DNA of 64,000 nucleotides. Origin: JAGRAX01 sp041391365. GTDB taxonomy: Bacteria > Bdellovibrionota_G > JALEGL01 > JAGRMV01. Shown here piece after piece: positions 8,475 through 18,238 of the stretch; the first letter of the stretch is position 1, and each line of letters opens with the position of its first letter. Under the pieces are notes generated by a model that worked only from the letters and a program-made list of their open reading frames with translations, was not told where the DNA came from and did no database searches. Location of the stretch: assembly GCA_041391365.1 (NCBI GenBank), contig JAWKOC010000001.1:496001-560000 (forward strand), read 5' to 3'. The position numbers and the translations under genes are program-made.

Positions 8475-9699
8475 ACGAGACATTCCAAAGGGCCTCGTTG
8501 CTTTTGCAAATGAACTTCTTCATCATGGGCACCAGGTTTTTGTTGTGGGAGGTGCGTGCAGAGATTTGGTCCGAGAAAGAGTTCCAAAAGACTGGGATCT
8601 GGCAACAAGTGCCACACCAGATCAAATGATGAAGCTTTTTCCTCGTTCCATTCCAACAGGATTGGCTTTTGGAACCGTTACTGTACCTCTGGAATGTGGT
8701 GGAGTAGAGGTTACGACGTTTCGAAAAGAATCAGGGTCAAAAGATCATCGTCATCATCAGGAGATGGTATTTAAACTTTCCATTGAAGAAGACCTCAAAC
8801 GGAGAGATTTTACATTCAATGCCATGGCCATAGACCCTATCACAGGACACTTGATGGATCCCCATCAAGGTCGGCAAGATCTCAAAAGAAGGAGGTTGAA
8901 AACCGTGGGAGATGCACATCTTCGATTCAAAGAAGATGCTTTGCGTATGCTTCGGGCAGCCCGGTTCATCAGTCAAGTGAGCTTGCAAGAAGTGGATTCA
9001 TCGTGCACCAAAGCAGCCAAACGTTGCAAAAGATTGATTCAATCGCTGCCCATGGAAAGGATTCGAGAGGAGTTTCGAAAACTTCTTTGGGGAGAGGACA
9101 TCAAAGCAGGACTTTTGTGGTTGGAAGAAACGGGTCTTTGGGCAGCCTTGTCCAACACGTCCATTCGCGATGAAGTGAACGCCATCGAGTGGTGGTCTCT
9201 ACAGGGCAGCGTCGATGTCAGGGTTGCAGCCCTTTTGTTGTGCATGAATGATCCCGCTTGGACCGACAATCACAAATTTCCCCGATTTTTGTTTTTCAAT
9301 AAGAAGGTCAAGCTTCGATCGTGGACCCTCTACCGATGGTCTTCCGATCAACATTTGCATCAATTGGATGAACCTGCAAAGCTCAAGCAGTGTTTGTCAC
9401 ACTTGTCTTATGATTTGGTAGGGGATTGGTTTGATCTCCAAATGGTACGAACATCGTGGAAGGCCAAGGCTCTGCAATGGAAACAGTGGTGGCTGAACGC
9501 TCAAATGCAACATGAAGCTGTATGGATTCGAGATTTGGACCTCAGCGGCAAGGACTTGATCGACCATTGTTTGAACCTTCACCCTCGACAAATCTCTATC
9601 GTCCTTCAAGGCCTTTTGGATCTCGTTCATGTCAACCCTCAATGGAATCAACGAGATATCCTGCTGTCTGAGGCTCAAAAAATTGCAGATTCTTTCTAG
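8461..9699 (+). CDS. tRNA nucleotidyltransferase / poly(A) polymerase family protein
   Basis: A 412-residue class II nucleotidyltransferase. Visible motifs are GGACRDLV (residues 27-34), the metal-binding DWDLAT (42-47), RRDFTFNAMA, the DPHQGRQDL ribose/base region, and EDALRMLRAARF followed by PMERIREEF. These define the PcnB/CCA-adding family, which adds CCA to tRNA or A tails to RNA; the two activities cannot be separated here. No HD domain is seen. The ATG at 8461 lies inside the 3' end of the ChaN-like gene (14-base overlap). Confidence 0.88.
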   Translation: MTDFRRDIPKGLVAFANELLHHGHQVFVVGGACRDLVRERVPKDWDLATSATPDQMMKLFPRSIPTGLAFGTVTVPLECGGVEVTTFRKESGSKDHRHHQEMVFKLSIEEDLKRRDFTFNAMAIDPITGHLMDPHQGRQDLKRRRLKTVGDAHLRFKEDALRMLRAARFISQVSLQEVDSSCTKAAKRCKRLIQSLPMERIREEFRKLLWGEDIKAGLLWLEETGLWAALSNTSIRDEVNAIEWWSLQGSVDVRVAALLLCMNDPAWTDNHKFPRFLFFNKKVKLRSWTLYRWSSDQHLHQLDEPAKLKQCLSHLSYDLVGDWFDLQMVRTSWKAKALQWKQWWLNAQMQHEAVWIRDLDLSGKDLIDHCLNLHPRQISIVLQGLLDLVHVNPQWNQRDILLSEAQKIADSF

Positions 9700-9749
9700 A
9701 ACTCAAAGATGGCTTTGCTCTGTCAACTTATGATATGTTGCGAAGCGGT

Positions 9750-11401
9750 ATGAAAAGGATTGTGTTTTGGATGGTTTTGATTTCGTGTCTGTCGGCATGT
9801 GGAAAAAATTCGGGCTATTTGTACACCACGAGTTCCTGCCAAGCCTTCGGTGCTTTCACAGACGTGGCCAATTTGGGACACCTGGATCAACCAACCTCCG
9901 CATATGCATCTCTTCGGGCACAAAGTTTACAAAAATTGGCCAAACATTTAGGAGTTGAGATCGATACTTCTCGTGAGGATGAATCGACCTTTGACCAATG
10001 TTCAACCATTGTTTCGATTCAGAAGCAGTACAATCAAAAAAACAAGGATCAGATCTCGGAGCATGAGATCTATGAATTTGCATTGTCCAGTTTCATGGAA
10101 CAGTTGGACATTCATTCATCCTACATTCAGAAAAGTATGTTCAAAAATTTGACGATTTTATGGATCGAGTGGCGACTCACCCAGGGTTTATGCATTGGTA
10201 TCAAAATGATATTTTCAATGAGGCCTATCACATGAGACCTTTGAAAGTCTCTTATGTATGGCCTGATTCCAAAGCTTTTGGAAAAATTTTCCCTGGTGAT
10301 GTGATCGTTGGAATCAACGACAAAGAAATTCAGTCTTTGTCGTCCGAGGAGTTTGATCAGGAGTGGAAACTTCACAAAGACAAGATTCATGTTTTGGTCA
10401 AACCCTCACAGGGAGGGGAAAGTCAATTTGTCGATTTGGAGATGGAAAGTGGTCGAGTACCCTCCGCCTATGTATCTTCCATCGCCTACAAAGACCACGC
10501 CATTGCCTACATTCGTATTTCTTCTTTCAATGATTACACGACAAAAGATCTGATGGAACATAGGGAGATTTTGGAAGATTCTGAGGCCATCATCATCGAC
10601 GTGAGAGGAAATCCGGGAGGTGTCTCCAAGATGAGTTGTCAGGTTGCCGGACTGTTTTTGGAGGACGGTGTTTGCAAGATAAAACAACCCAATCGAAACA
10701 AAGTAGAAGAAATTGGGAGCCGAGAAGGAGACTACAATGGGTTGGTTCATTTGATGTTGAGAGATGTTCAGCAAGAAATTGATCCAATCAAATCGAATGT
10801 CAACGAAGATACGTTGATTGACGTACCTCTAGTGGTCCTGGTCAATTCTTCTTCGGCGAGTGCGGCCGAGGCATTGACGATGACGTTGCAGCAGCACAAT
10901 CGGGCCATTGTGGTGGGGGAACCATCTTTTGGAAAAGGAATTACACAGGCTTGGTATTCCTTGAAAGATATCAATTCCATTTTCGGTGGGTATTTGACTT
11001 TGACATTGTTTTTTATTCAGTCTCACAAAGGGAAAATTTATCAAGCCGATACCGTACGAAGACACATTGAACTGAGTCATGACCCGATCGTTCAAGCCAA
11101 TCAAATCATTGAACAAAGAACGGGCCAGCCCAACCCCATACGCGAAAAAGATTATGCCTCAGAAGGTCATGTCATTGTGCCTGCTAACCATCAAAAATTG
11201 AGTTTGGATGTTGCCGATGATCCTGAGGAAGTACGATCGATCATGAAGGCTTTTTCTTCTGATCAGGTCAAAACAACATTCGACCAATTGTGCAAGAATC
11301 AAAGTCCAGAAGAGTGTGAAGTGATGTGGTCTTTGGAAGTAGCAAAGTATATGTCCGAACATTGGCCCACCTGGCCCTATCTAGGAACCCCTCAAAGCTA
11401 G
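9750..11401 (+). pseudogene. S41-family (C-terminal processing) lipoprotein peptidase, frameshifted
   Basis: Two frames make one protein: 9750-~10133 (starting MKRIVFWMVLISCLSACGKN, lipobox LSAC) and ~10133-11401. Adding one A to the A4 run at 10131-10134 joins ...HSSYIQK to KYVQKFDDFMDRV and gives about 550 residues. A PDZ-like segment follows (FPGDVIVGINDKEI), then the S41 protease domain with IDVRGNPGG, the nucleophile segment SSSASAAEALTM, and FGKGITQAW, whose lysine is the general base. The product would be a membrane-anchored periplasmic processing protease. ATG 9735 is an alternative start. As written it is split; a sequencing indel is the likely cause. Confidence 0.8.
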
Positions 11402-11462
11402 ATGACCGGTTCAGACCTCAAAACTTGACAGAACGAGCCCAAGGTCGTACCAGTAATTGCAA

Positions 11463-11819
11463 ATGTCAAGAATTCCGACGTGGATTGAAAAGCAAAAAGT
11501 CTTGTTTCCTGAACATGGGAGAATCGATGCTGAAAAGTTGTTTGGACTTTTTCACATTTGTTTTGAGCAGGAGTGCTATCAAGATGCGTTGGAATATGCT
11601 CTTGGTTCCAAAAATGATCAGGCCATCTTGAAAATCAAAACCAAAGCCATCGAATTGGGAGATGCTTTTATGCTCAACCAAATTGTCCTGGGTGGATATA
11701 CGGTTACAGATCAAGAATGGGAAAGTACAAAACAAACGGCCCAACAAAACCAGCAAAATCATTTTGCTAGGTTGTGTGAAAAGCACTTGTCTCCTCAGTC
11801 TGTTCACCCTTCATCATAA
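11463..11819 (+). CDS. Conserved-looking hypothetical protein
   Basis: A 118-residue soluble protein starting MSRIPTWIEKQK (ATG 11463; TTG 11457 is an in-frame alternative). It is predicted mostly helical, with the middle section QDALEYALGSKNDQAILKIKT resembling a single TPR-like helix pair, too weak to call. There is no signal peptide and no good Shine-Dalgarno. It lies between the S41 protease and trmB on the same strand. I do not recognise it. Confidence 0.5.
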   Translation: MSRIPTWIEKQKVLFPEHGRIDAEKLFGLFHICFEQECYQDALEYALGSKNDQAILKIKTKAIELGDAFMLNQIVLGGYTVTDQEWESTKQTAQQNQQNHFARLCEKHLSPQSVHPSS

Positions 11820-11837
11820 GTTTTTTGGGTTGTTGGT

Positions 11838-12461
11838 ATGGTCCGTCCTTCTGTTGCAAAATTGGGTACGAATTTTCGTTCGTATGTAGATGAACCGCAT
11901 TTGCTAAGCAAAGAAAAAGGGTTTCCTGATTTGTTTGGAAATAAGAACCCCGTTTCCATTGAAATTGGTATGGGAAAGGGATTGTTCATGCACGATATAG
12001 CAACCGATCATCCTCATCGCAATTTTTTGGGCATTGAAAAAGTAAAAAAATTTCTTCTTCTTTCTGCTTCCCGCATGGACAAATCAAATCTCAACAATGT
12101 GAAATTGTTTTCCGTAGATGCAAAAGAGTTTATTGAAAAAGAAATACCTGAATCATCTGTGAATGAGTTTTTTATTTTGTTTCCAGATCCATGGCCCAAA
12201 AGACGTCATCGTCGTCGTCGAATGGTTCAGAAAGATTTTTTGCTTCTTCTCAAAAGCAAGCTGGTTTCCAAAGGAGTGATTCATATCACCACGGATCACA
12301 AAAGTTATTTTCAGTGGATTGAGGAAGTGACAGCTTCCTTGATGAACACCGATTTTTGTGAAATCCCCAGTCAACGAGGACCTTACATTACAAATTTTCA
12401 ACGCAAGTATGAAGCCGAAGGAAGACCCATCTACTACAAAAGTTTGCAATCATTACCATGA
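11838..12461 (+). CDS. trmB: tRNA (guanine-N7-)-methyltransferase
   Basis: A 207-residue class I SAM methyltransferase that makes m7G46 in the variable loop of tRNAs. It has the SAM-binding EIGMGKGLFMHDIA (near residue 40) and the family signature FPDPWPKRRHRRRRMVQ (near 115-131), followed by ITTDHKSYFQW. The length is normal for TrmB. The ATG at 11838 has no clear Shine-Dalgarno. It is convergent with the glycosyltransferase downstream, with ten bases between. Confidence 0.95.
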   Translation: MVRPSVAKLGTNFRSYVDEPHLLSKEKGFPDLFGNKNPVSIEIGMGKGLFMHDIATDHPHRNFLGIEKVKKFLLLSASRMDKSNLNNVKLFSVDAKEFIEKEIPESSVNEFFILFPDPWPKRRHRRRRMVQKDFLLLLKSKLVSKGVIHITTDHKSYFQWIEEVTASLMNTDFCEIPSQRGPYITNFQRKYEAEGRPIYYKSLQSLP

Positions 12462-12470
12462 TGGCTGAGA

Positions 12471-13613
12471 TCAAACTTTTTTGAGGTGAGCCAAAAGTTC
12501 GGCTGGATCTTTCATGTGACTGAGAGTGGAATGTGAGCTTCGAACCCAGTCCAGAAAAAGAGATGTGGTGGGTTTTTGATGTTTGGAGGCAAGGAATCTC
12601 AGCAGTCGAAGAGTTTCTAAACCATCAAAGCTTTCCATGATTCTTTTTTGGTACGTCATTGGGGGTAGATTTTGTTCTCTGGCTAGATGGCGAGCCTCCC
12701 ATATTTTTCGTTTGTGCAAATGCTCTATGGTGTCTTTTGCCTCTTTTTGTTCTAGAAAATCCATCGATTGATCGTTGGATAGCGTTGGATCATACAAAAC
12801 GTCGTGAACCCAAGCCAGATTTGCAAAACTGGCCGGGGAAGGAATCATCAGAGATGAAAAACTGGATTTTGGATCTCTTGCATAGTGATGCAGAAAAAAT
12901 CCGGTGCCCAAGGTGACGCGTTGGGATTTGCGATTGGACGGAAAAACTTTTGTAGTAGATATGTGCTCAATGAGCCCATGTTTTCGTACTTTGTTCAAAA
13001 AATGAAAATCTTCTGTAGCATTTTTTTGAACCATCCCTCCAACCTGTTTGTAAGTCAAAGAGCTAACTCCTATGCACGAGCCAATGGTGAAGTGAGAAAA
13101 TGGACTCTTACTTTTGGAAAGGTTCAATTGCATGTATCGGAGATAGAGTTCGTAAAGGAGCATGCCTTTCTGGGAGGGGTCATGTTCAAATTCAATGGTA
13201 AAACCAGACCCTTGAAGACGAAGATTCTGCAATGTCGATATATAATTGCTCTGAACTTGGCAGTCGGCATCTAGGCAAACCAAAATATCCTTGGCATCGG
13301 TTGCAAAATGGTACGCAGCATAGTCCATCCCAATTTTTCGTGCCTGACCAACGCCATAGTGGAGTCCTGGTTCGGTATAGTCCAAAATCGTCAATGGGTA
13401 GGGCAATGTGGGAGAGAGACTCTGAAGAAGATCCAATGTTTTTTGATTGGATTCCTTCTGCTGAGTCGAGATCCCCATCGGATTGTTCACAACGACGACG
13501 ATGGTGGGAGGGATTCGAATGGGCGATTGAGCATAGCTTTGGGCCAAGCTTTCAAGCAGTTGCGGCAAATGATCGCTTTCCATGTAGGCGGGTATGACAA
13601 TCGAGACGTTCAT
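12471..13613 (-). CDS. Glycosyltransferase family 2 protein
   Basis: A 380-residue GT-A fold enzyme. The N-terminus MNVSIVIPAYMESDHLPQLL is typical of GT2, VVVVNNP gives the second strand, and LVCLDADCQV (around residue 112) holds the nucleotide-sugar/metal-binding DxD. No transmembrane helix is apparent, so it is a soluble or peripheral transferase. The sugar donor and acceptor cannot be deduced. It stands alone on the minus strand between trmB and the divergent miaE. Confidence 0.8.
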   Translation of the reverse strand: MNVSIVIPAYMESDHLPQLLESLAQSYAQSPIRIPPTIVVVVNNPMGISTQQKESNQKTLDLLQSLSPTLPYPLTILDYTEPGLHYGVGQARKIGMDYAAYHFATDAKDILVCLDADCQVQSNYISTLQNLRLQGSGFTIEFEHDPSQKGMLLYELYLRYMQLNLSKSKSPFSHFTIGSCIGVSSLTYKQVGGMVQKNATEDFHFLNKVRKHGLIEHISTTKVFPSNRKSQRVTLGTGFFLHHYARDPKSSFSSLMIPSPASFANLAWVHDVLYDPTLSNDQSMDFLEQKEAKDTIEHLHKRKIWEARHLAREQNLPPMTYQKRIMESFDGLETLRLLRFLASKHQKPTTSLFLDWVRSSHSTLSHMKDPAELLAHLKKV

Positions 13614-13719
13614 CCAATGGGGAAAATCTTATCCTACCTTGCCATAGGGGGCTATTTTCCCTCCAAATCATAGACGGGTCTTGATCTTCCTGCCAAATGT
13701 CGTTAGATGCAGTTCTCAC

Positions 13720-14373
13720 ATGGAAGAATTTCAGACCAGCGAAATGACAAAGCAAGTGGCCACAGAGGCTTTGGCACAAAACATTCAGGAATTTCTCAGT
13801 GTCTTCACACTCAGAGTGCCTACCTCCAGCGATTGGATTCAAAAAGTGGAGGAAAATTTCCCTCTATTTATTGCCGATCATGCGGCCAATGAGCGAAAAG
13901 CTGCGGCGACGGCCATGGATTTTGTGGTTCGATATCCCAACCATGAATCACTCGTGAAAACCGCATCCCAAATCGCTCAGGAAGAGATTTCTCATTTTCG
14001 AGAGGTCTTTGCTCTGATGGTTCAAGAGGGCTATCCATTGCTACCAGATGAAAAAGATGTCTATGTTCGAATTCTTTTGTCTCAAGTGCGTACCTTACCT
14101 CAAGAGCGTTTTTTGGATCGATTGCTCGTATGCAGTTTGATTGAAGTCCGGGGAATCGAACGATTTGAGATTCTTTCCAAGGAGTTTTCAAGAGAGCCTT
14201 GGAGAGCCTTTTATAGGCGGTTGCACAAAAGCGAAAAAAGTCATGGATGGGCTTTTTATCACGAAGCTACAAAAATTTTTCCACAGTCCATGGTAGATGA
14301 TCGAATGGATCAGCTTCTCGATGCTGAGGCCAGAGCCTGCAAGCAGACTCCCATTACCGGGAAATTTCATTAG
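13720..14373 (+). CDS. miaE: tRNA-(ms2io6A)-hydroxylase
   Basis: A 217-residue ferritin-like diiron protein. Carboxylate and histidine ligands fall in ADHAANERKAAATAM, QEEISHFREVF, CSLIEVRGIERFEIL and LHKSEKSHGWAFY, the four-helix-bundle pattern of MiaE, which hydroxylates the isopentenyl group of ms2i6A37 in tRNA. ATG 13720 (MEEFQTSEM) is preferred over TTG 13681, which would add 13 unconserved residues. It requires MiaA and MiaB, which are not in the window. Confidence 0.85.
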   Translation: MEEFQTSEMTKQVATEALAQNIQEFLSVFTLRVPTSSDWIQKVEENFPLFIADHAANERKAAATAMDFVVRYPNHESLVKTASQIAQEEISHFREVFALMVQEGYPLLPDEKDVYVRILLSQVRTLPQERFLDRLLVCSLIEVRGIERFEILSKEFSREPWRAFYRRLHKSEKSHGWAFYHEATKIFPQSMVDDRMDQLLDAEARACKQTPITGKFH

Positions 14374-14388
14374 ACCAACATAGACCCA

Positions 14389-14700
14389 TTATTTTTTTGC
14401 GGTGGGGGAATGACTTTGTTTGATTTCGTCAAAGGCTTTGTTGATTCGGAGCATGTTTTCTTTGGCTGTTTTTTGGATTGATTCCGAAAGATGTTCGACC
14501 AAATCCGGGTGATTTTTTGAAATATGCTCTTTGTAGGCTTTTCGAATGGTTTCCCAACTGTCTTGAGGAGTTACACCCAGCACCTCATAGGGGTTGGGTG
14601 TAGGTGTGGACGAGGTTCTGTTGACGGGTTTGGAGGCACCTTTTTTCCACCATTGAAAAAACAATGTCATGATGACCAAGAGAGTGAGCCACTTTTGCAC
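14389..14700 (-). CDS. Membrane-anchored J-domain protein
   Basis: A 103-residue protein with an N-terminal hydrophobic anchor (LTLLVIMTLFFQWW), a short Thr/Pro-rich linker, then a J domain. The J domain has NPYEVLGVTPQDSWETIRKAY and the essential HPD tripeptide in SKNHPDLVEHL. It would recruit DnaK to the inner membrane; the client is unknown. The Gly/Phe and zinc-finger regions of DnaJ are absent. It is convergent with miaE. Confidence 0.85.
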   Translation of the reverse strand: MQKWLTLLVIMTLFFQWWKKGASKPVNRTSSTPTPNPYEVLGVTPQDSWETIRKAYKEHISKNHPDLVEHLSESIQKTAKENMLRINKAFDEIKQSHSPTAKK

Positions 14701-14805
14701 AACGGATACCTATCATGAATTGGTATCAAAGATAAGCCCATCCATAGAAGTTTCACCCTTTGTAAACTATTCAAACTACACAAAATCATGTAGACCCAAG
14801 AAGCT

Positions 14806-15393
14806 TTGAGGGATCGTATTCGTTCATTTTATCGTTGGATTTTGACCTGGGCCGATTATCGCTATGCGTGGGCTATTTTGTCTGTGTTGGCCTTTTCAGA
14901 AGCTTCCTTTATGCCGATTCCCCCGGATGTATTTCTGATTGCTTTGTGTTTGGGAAAACCAAAAAACAGTTTCTATTATGCTTTGCTTTGTTCCATCACC
15001 TCCGTATTGGGTGGTGTCGTAGGCTACGGAATCGGAATGTTTTTGTGGGGCAGTGTGGATGATGTTGTTTTTCGTTATCTGTTCTCTCGGGAAAGTTTTG
15101 AACATGTAGGTCGTTTGTACAATGCCAATGCGTTTTGGGCTACGTTCATTGCAGGGTATACGCCCATCCCCTATAAGGTTTTTACGCTATCCGCGGGTGC
15201 TTTTGGTGTTTCATTTTGGGGTTTTTTTTGGGGAAGTGTCGTAGGACGTAGCATGCGCTTTTTTTTGGTTGGAGGCATCATCTATGTTCTTGGCCAGAGG
15301 GCTCGAGAGTTTCTCGATAAATATCTTCATCAGATCATTCTTGCCAGCTCAGTGGCCATCGTTTGCGCCGTGATTTTTCTCCGATGGCTTTGA
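14806..15393 (+). CDS. DedA/YqaA-like (SNARE-associated) membrane protein
   Basis: A 195-residue integral membrane protein with about five hydrophobic segments. The hallmark FSEASFMPIPPDVFLIAL lies near residue 28, and the G-rich GGVVGYGIGMFLWG follows near 68; later FIAGYTPIPYKVFTLSAGAF matches the conserved G/P-rich re-entrant region. The family covers DedA-type flippases of undecaprenyl phosphate and other lipids. The only plausible start is TTG 14806, since an ATG just upstream is followed immediately by a stop. Its 3' end overlaps the convergent VOC gene by 45 bases. Confidence 0.8.
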   Translation: MRDRIRSFYRWILTWADYRYAWAILSVLAFSEASFMPIPPDVFLIALCLGKPKNSFYYALLCSITSVLGGVVGYGIGMFLWGSVDDVVFRYLFSRESFEHVGRLYNANAFWATFIAGYTPIPYKVFTLSAGAFGVSFWGFFWGSVVGRSMRFFLVGGIIYVLGQRAREFLDKYLHQIILASSVAIVCAVIFLRWL

Positions 15394-15789
15394 GGGCTCC
15401 CACGTTTTTTTGCATAAAACCACTCGATAGCCGTTTGGATCTTCGAATGTAAGACCATGCAAATCCCAATAAGGGTTGGAGGAGGGGACACACGGAACCT
15501 TTTGCTCTTTGAGGCGTTGCACCGTTTGACTCCATTGATCTAGGTCTGGAATATAAAAAACAATGAGATCCTCCGTATGAGAAAAGACATTGAAAGTCGC
15601 ATCCTTTTCGACGGTAAACTCCAAGTGGTGAGTATGATTTTCAAATCCAATCATCAAGCCATCAAAACCATCATGGTCGATGAATTCTCCCAAAATCGGA
15701 AGTCCAAGAAGCTCATGATAAAATTTTTTGGTCTGGGTAAGGTCTTTTGCGGGCCGAGCGATGCGAACCACAACATTTTCTGTGATCAT
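15349..15789 (-). CDS. VOC (glyoxalase/bleomycin-resistance) family protein
   Basis: A 146-residue protein with two beta-alpha-beta-beta-beta modules. RIARPAKDLTQTKKFYHELL starts the first module, THHLEFTVEK carries a likely metal-ligand histidine/glutamate, and HGLTFEDPNGYRVVLCKK closes the second. This is the compact single-chain VOC form; the substrate is unknown. It lies divergent to the leucine-degradation operon, whose start is only about 75 bases away. Confidence 0.8.
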   Translation of the reverse strand: MITENVVVRIARPAKDLTQTKKFYHELLGLPILGEFIDHDGFDGLMIGFENHTHHLEFTVEKDATFNVFSHTEDLIVFYIPDLDQWSQTVQRLKEQKVPCVPSSNPYWDLHGLTFEDPNGYRVVLCKKTWEPSKPSEKNHGANDGH

Positions 15790-15863
15790 GATGGTCTCCT
15801 TGTCAGTCCTTGCAATTTCACAGTCTCTGGCAAAATCAGGGCTTTGATATTATAGTGAACCCT

Positions 15864-17441
15864 ATGACATTTCGATCTCAAATCAAAGTTTCTTCGGAGA
15901 CCTTTCAAGAAAACCTTCGGTACCACAAAGGTCTTGCGCAAGATTTGAAAAAAACCACGGATCAGGTTCGGTTAGGGGGAGGAGAGTCGTATCGAAAAAA
16001 GCATGAAGAAAGAGGCAAATTGTTTGTTCGCGACCGGATTTCATTGCTTGTGGACTCCGGAACTCCCTTTTTGGAATTGTCGGCCTTGGCAGGGTGGGAC
16101 ATGTACGATGGGGCGTGTCCAGGTGCTGGAATGGTCACAGGGATTGGTAGTGTTTGTGGTCGACAAGTGATGATTGTAGCAAATGACGCAACAGTTAAGG
16201 GTGGCACCTATTTTCCAATGACCGTAAAGAAACATCTACGGGCTCAAGAAATTGCCAAAGAGAATCGTCTTCCGTGCATTTACTTGGTCGATTCAGGAGG
16301 AGCTTATTTGCCTCTACAGTCCGAAGTGTTTCCAGATCGTGATCACTTTGGGCGTATTTTTTTCAATCAAGCAACGATGTCAAGCCTTGGGATTCCTCAA
16401 ATTTCCGCGGTGATGGGGTCTTGTACCGCTGGAGGAGCCTACGTTCCGGCCATGAGCGATCAAAATGTCATTGTTCGAGAGCAGGGAACCATTTTTTTGG
16501 GAGGTCCTCCCTTGGTCAAAGCTGCTACGGGGGAAGAAGTCAATCCAGAAGAGTTGGGAGGCGCCCGAGTGCATACCAGTATTTCTGGAGTCTCAGACTA
16601 CTTCGCTGAAAATGATCAACATGCCCTTCAACTTTTGCGTGAAATCGTGAAACATGTGGGAGCTCCAGGGGTACCTTCGTTTTCTCGCAAAGAATCCAAA
16701 GCTCCTTATTACGATCCTGAAGAAATGTATGGCGTGATTCCGACCGATTCAAAAACCATGTACGATGTTCGAGAGTTGATCGTCAGACTTGTCGACGAAA
16801 GCGAATTTTTTGAATTCAAACCAAATTTTGGATCCAGCCTAGTGTGTGGATTTGCAAATGTGTGGGGAATGCCCGTGGGCATTTTGGCCAATCAGGGAGT
16901 TTTGTTTTCGGAAAGTGCTCTCAAAGGCGCACATTTTATCGAACTTTGCTGCATGCAAAAAACTCCTCTGATATTCTTGCAGAATATCTCGGGTTTCATG
17001 GTAGGGAAAAAGGCCGAGCACGAAGGCATCGCCAAACATGGAGCCAAACTTGTGACCGCGGTATCGACCGCTAACGTTCCAAAGATTACGATGGTGATTG
17101 GTGGAAGCTACGGTGCCGGAAACTATGGTATGTGTGGGCGAGCGTTTGGCCCACGCTTTTTATGGATGTGGCCCAATGGGCGAACATCCGTCATGGGGGG
17201 GGAACAGGCTGCCAATGTTTTGTGGACCGTGAAACAAGGCTCTGATCTCGATGAGGCTTCATTCAAAAGACCCATCCAAGAAAAATATGAAAAAGAAGGA
17301 CACCCCTACTATAGCTCTGCTCGTCTTTGGGATGATGGTGTGATTGATCCAAAGACATCGCGAGACATATTGGGGCTAAGTTTGGCAAGCACGATGTATG
17401 CACCCATCCCAGATCCCAAATTTGGATTGTTTCGAATGTAG
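15864..17441 (+). CDS. mccB: Methylcrotonyl-CoA carboxylase, carboxyltransferase (beta) subunit
   Basis: A 525-residue acyl-CoA carboxyltransferase from ATG 15864. GSCTAGGAYVPAMSD (near residue 190) and GGSYGAGNYGMCGRAFGPR followed by WMWPNGRTSVMGGEQAANVL are the MCC-beta signatures. It transfers the carboxyl group from biotin on the alpha subunit to 3-methylcrotonyl-CoA in leucine breakdown. The three genes that follow complete the same pathway. The frame stays open 54 bases further upstream, but the alignment favours MTFRSQIKVS as the start. Confidence 0.93.
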   Translation: MTFRSQIKVSSETFQENLRYHKGLAQDLKKTTDQVRLGGGESYRKKHEERGKLFVRDRISLLVDSGTPFLELSALAGWDMYDGACPGAGMVTGIGSVCGRQVMIVANDATVKGGTYFPMTVKKHLRAQEIAKENRLPCIYLVDSGGAYLPLQSEVFPDRDHFGRIFFNQATMSSLGIPQISAVMGSCTAGGAYVPAMSDQNVIVREQGTIFLGGPPLVKAATGEEVNPEELGGARVHTSISGVSDYFAENDQHALQLLREIVKHVGAPGVPSFSRKESKAPYYDPEEMYGVIPTDSKTMYDVRELIVRLVDESEFFEFKPNFGSSLVCGFANVWGMPVGILANQGVLFSESALKGAHFIELCCMQKTPLIFLQNISGFMVGKKAEHEGIAKHGAKLVTAVSTANVPKITMVIGGSYGAGNYGMCGRAFGPRFLWMWPNGRTSVMGGEQAANVLWTVKQGSDLDEASFKRPIQEKYEKEGHPYYSSARLWDDGVIDPKTSRDILGLSLASTMYAPIPDPKFGLFRM

Positions 17442-17452
17442 AAAGTATTTTT

Positions 17453-18238
17453 ATGAGCAAAATTTTGAATCTTACAAAAGAATCTCATGTTTGGCATCTT
17501 ACCTTGTCGAGACCAGACAAAGGCAATGCGCTCAATATGGAATTGATTCGCGAATTGACACGAGTATTTTTGGAAGCTGATGTTGATCCTAACCTGCGTA
17601 TCGTTGTGCTTTCTGGAGAAGGAAAACATTTTTGTTCAGGCGGAGATATTGAGTGGATGAAACAAAGCATGAATTTGTCCGCGGAAGAAAATACAAAACA
17701 AATCTCTGAACTTTATGCATTGTTTGCAAGTATTGATCAATGCTCAAAAGCTACGCTTGGGAAAATTCATGGTGCTGCTTTTGGGGGAGGGCTGGGACTC
17801 GTATCTTGTTTGGATTTTTCATTTTGTCTTGAATCGAGCAAATTTAGCTTGAGCGAAGCTCGCATCGGACTTATGCCAGCGACCATCGTTCCCTATGTAT
17901 CCAAAAAAATTGGATGGGCTCGGTGTCGGTCGTTGGGCATTCGAGCCAACATTTTTGGAGCGTATGATGCCAAGACCTGGGGATTGGTGACCGATGTCTA
18001 TGATTCAGAGAGCGATCAACAGCACCATATCGAGGAATGCATAGAGGATATTTTGTTGTGCTCTCCGCAGTCTGTCAAGACCTACAAGGGTCTTGTCAAC
18101 CATATGATATATCATGATGAGGATCACATCAAACAACATGCAATCGAAGGCATTTCCAAACTTAGACAATCTTCGGAGGGGCAAGAAGGACTCAAGGCAT
18201 TTTTGGAAAAGCGAAAACCATCATGGATCAAATCATGA
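17453..18238 (+). CDS. liuC: Methylglutaconyl-CoA hydratase (enoyl-CoA hydratase family)
   Basis: A 261-residue crotonase-fold enzyme. The oxyanion-hole segments are HFCSGGDIEWMKQS (near residue 62) and IHGAAFGGGLGLVSCLDF (near 105). SEARIGLMPATIVPYVSKKI resembles AUH/LiuC, which hydrates 3-methylglutaconyl-CoA to HMG-CoA. The specific call leans on its place between the carboxylase beta and alpha genes. It starts 12 bases after mccB and its stop overlaps the carboxylase alpha start (ATGA at 18235). Confidence 0.88.
   Translation: MSKILNLTKESHVWHLTLSRPDKGNALNMELIRELTRVFLEADVDPNLRIVVLSGEGKHFCSGGDIEWMKQSMNLSAEENTKQISELYALFASIDQCSKATLGKIHGAAFGGGLGLVSCLDFSFCLESSKFSLSEARIGLMPATIVPYVSKKIGWARCRSLGIRANIFGAYDAKTWGLVTDVYDSESDQQHHIEECIEDILLCSPQSVKTYKGLVNHMIYHDEDHIKQHAIEGISKLRQSSEGQEGLKAFLEKRKPSWIKS

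Noticed and set aside
10131..10137. Programmed -1 frameshift in the S41 gene
   Set aside because: The site lacks the X-XXY-YYZ heptamer in the zero frame, and three other genes have similar lesions without slippery signals.
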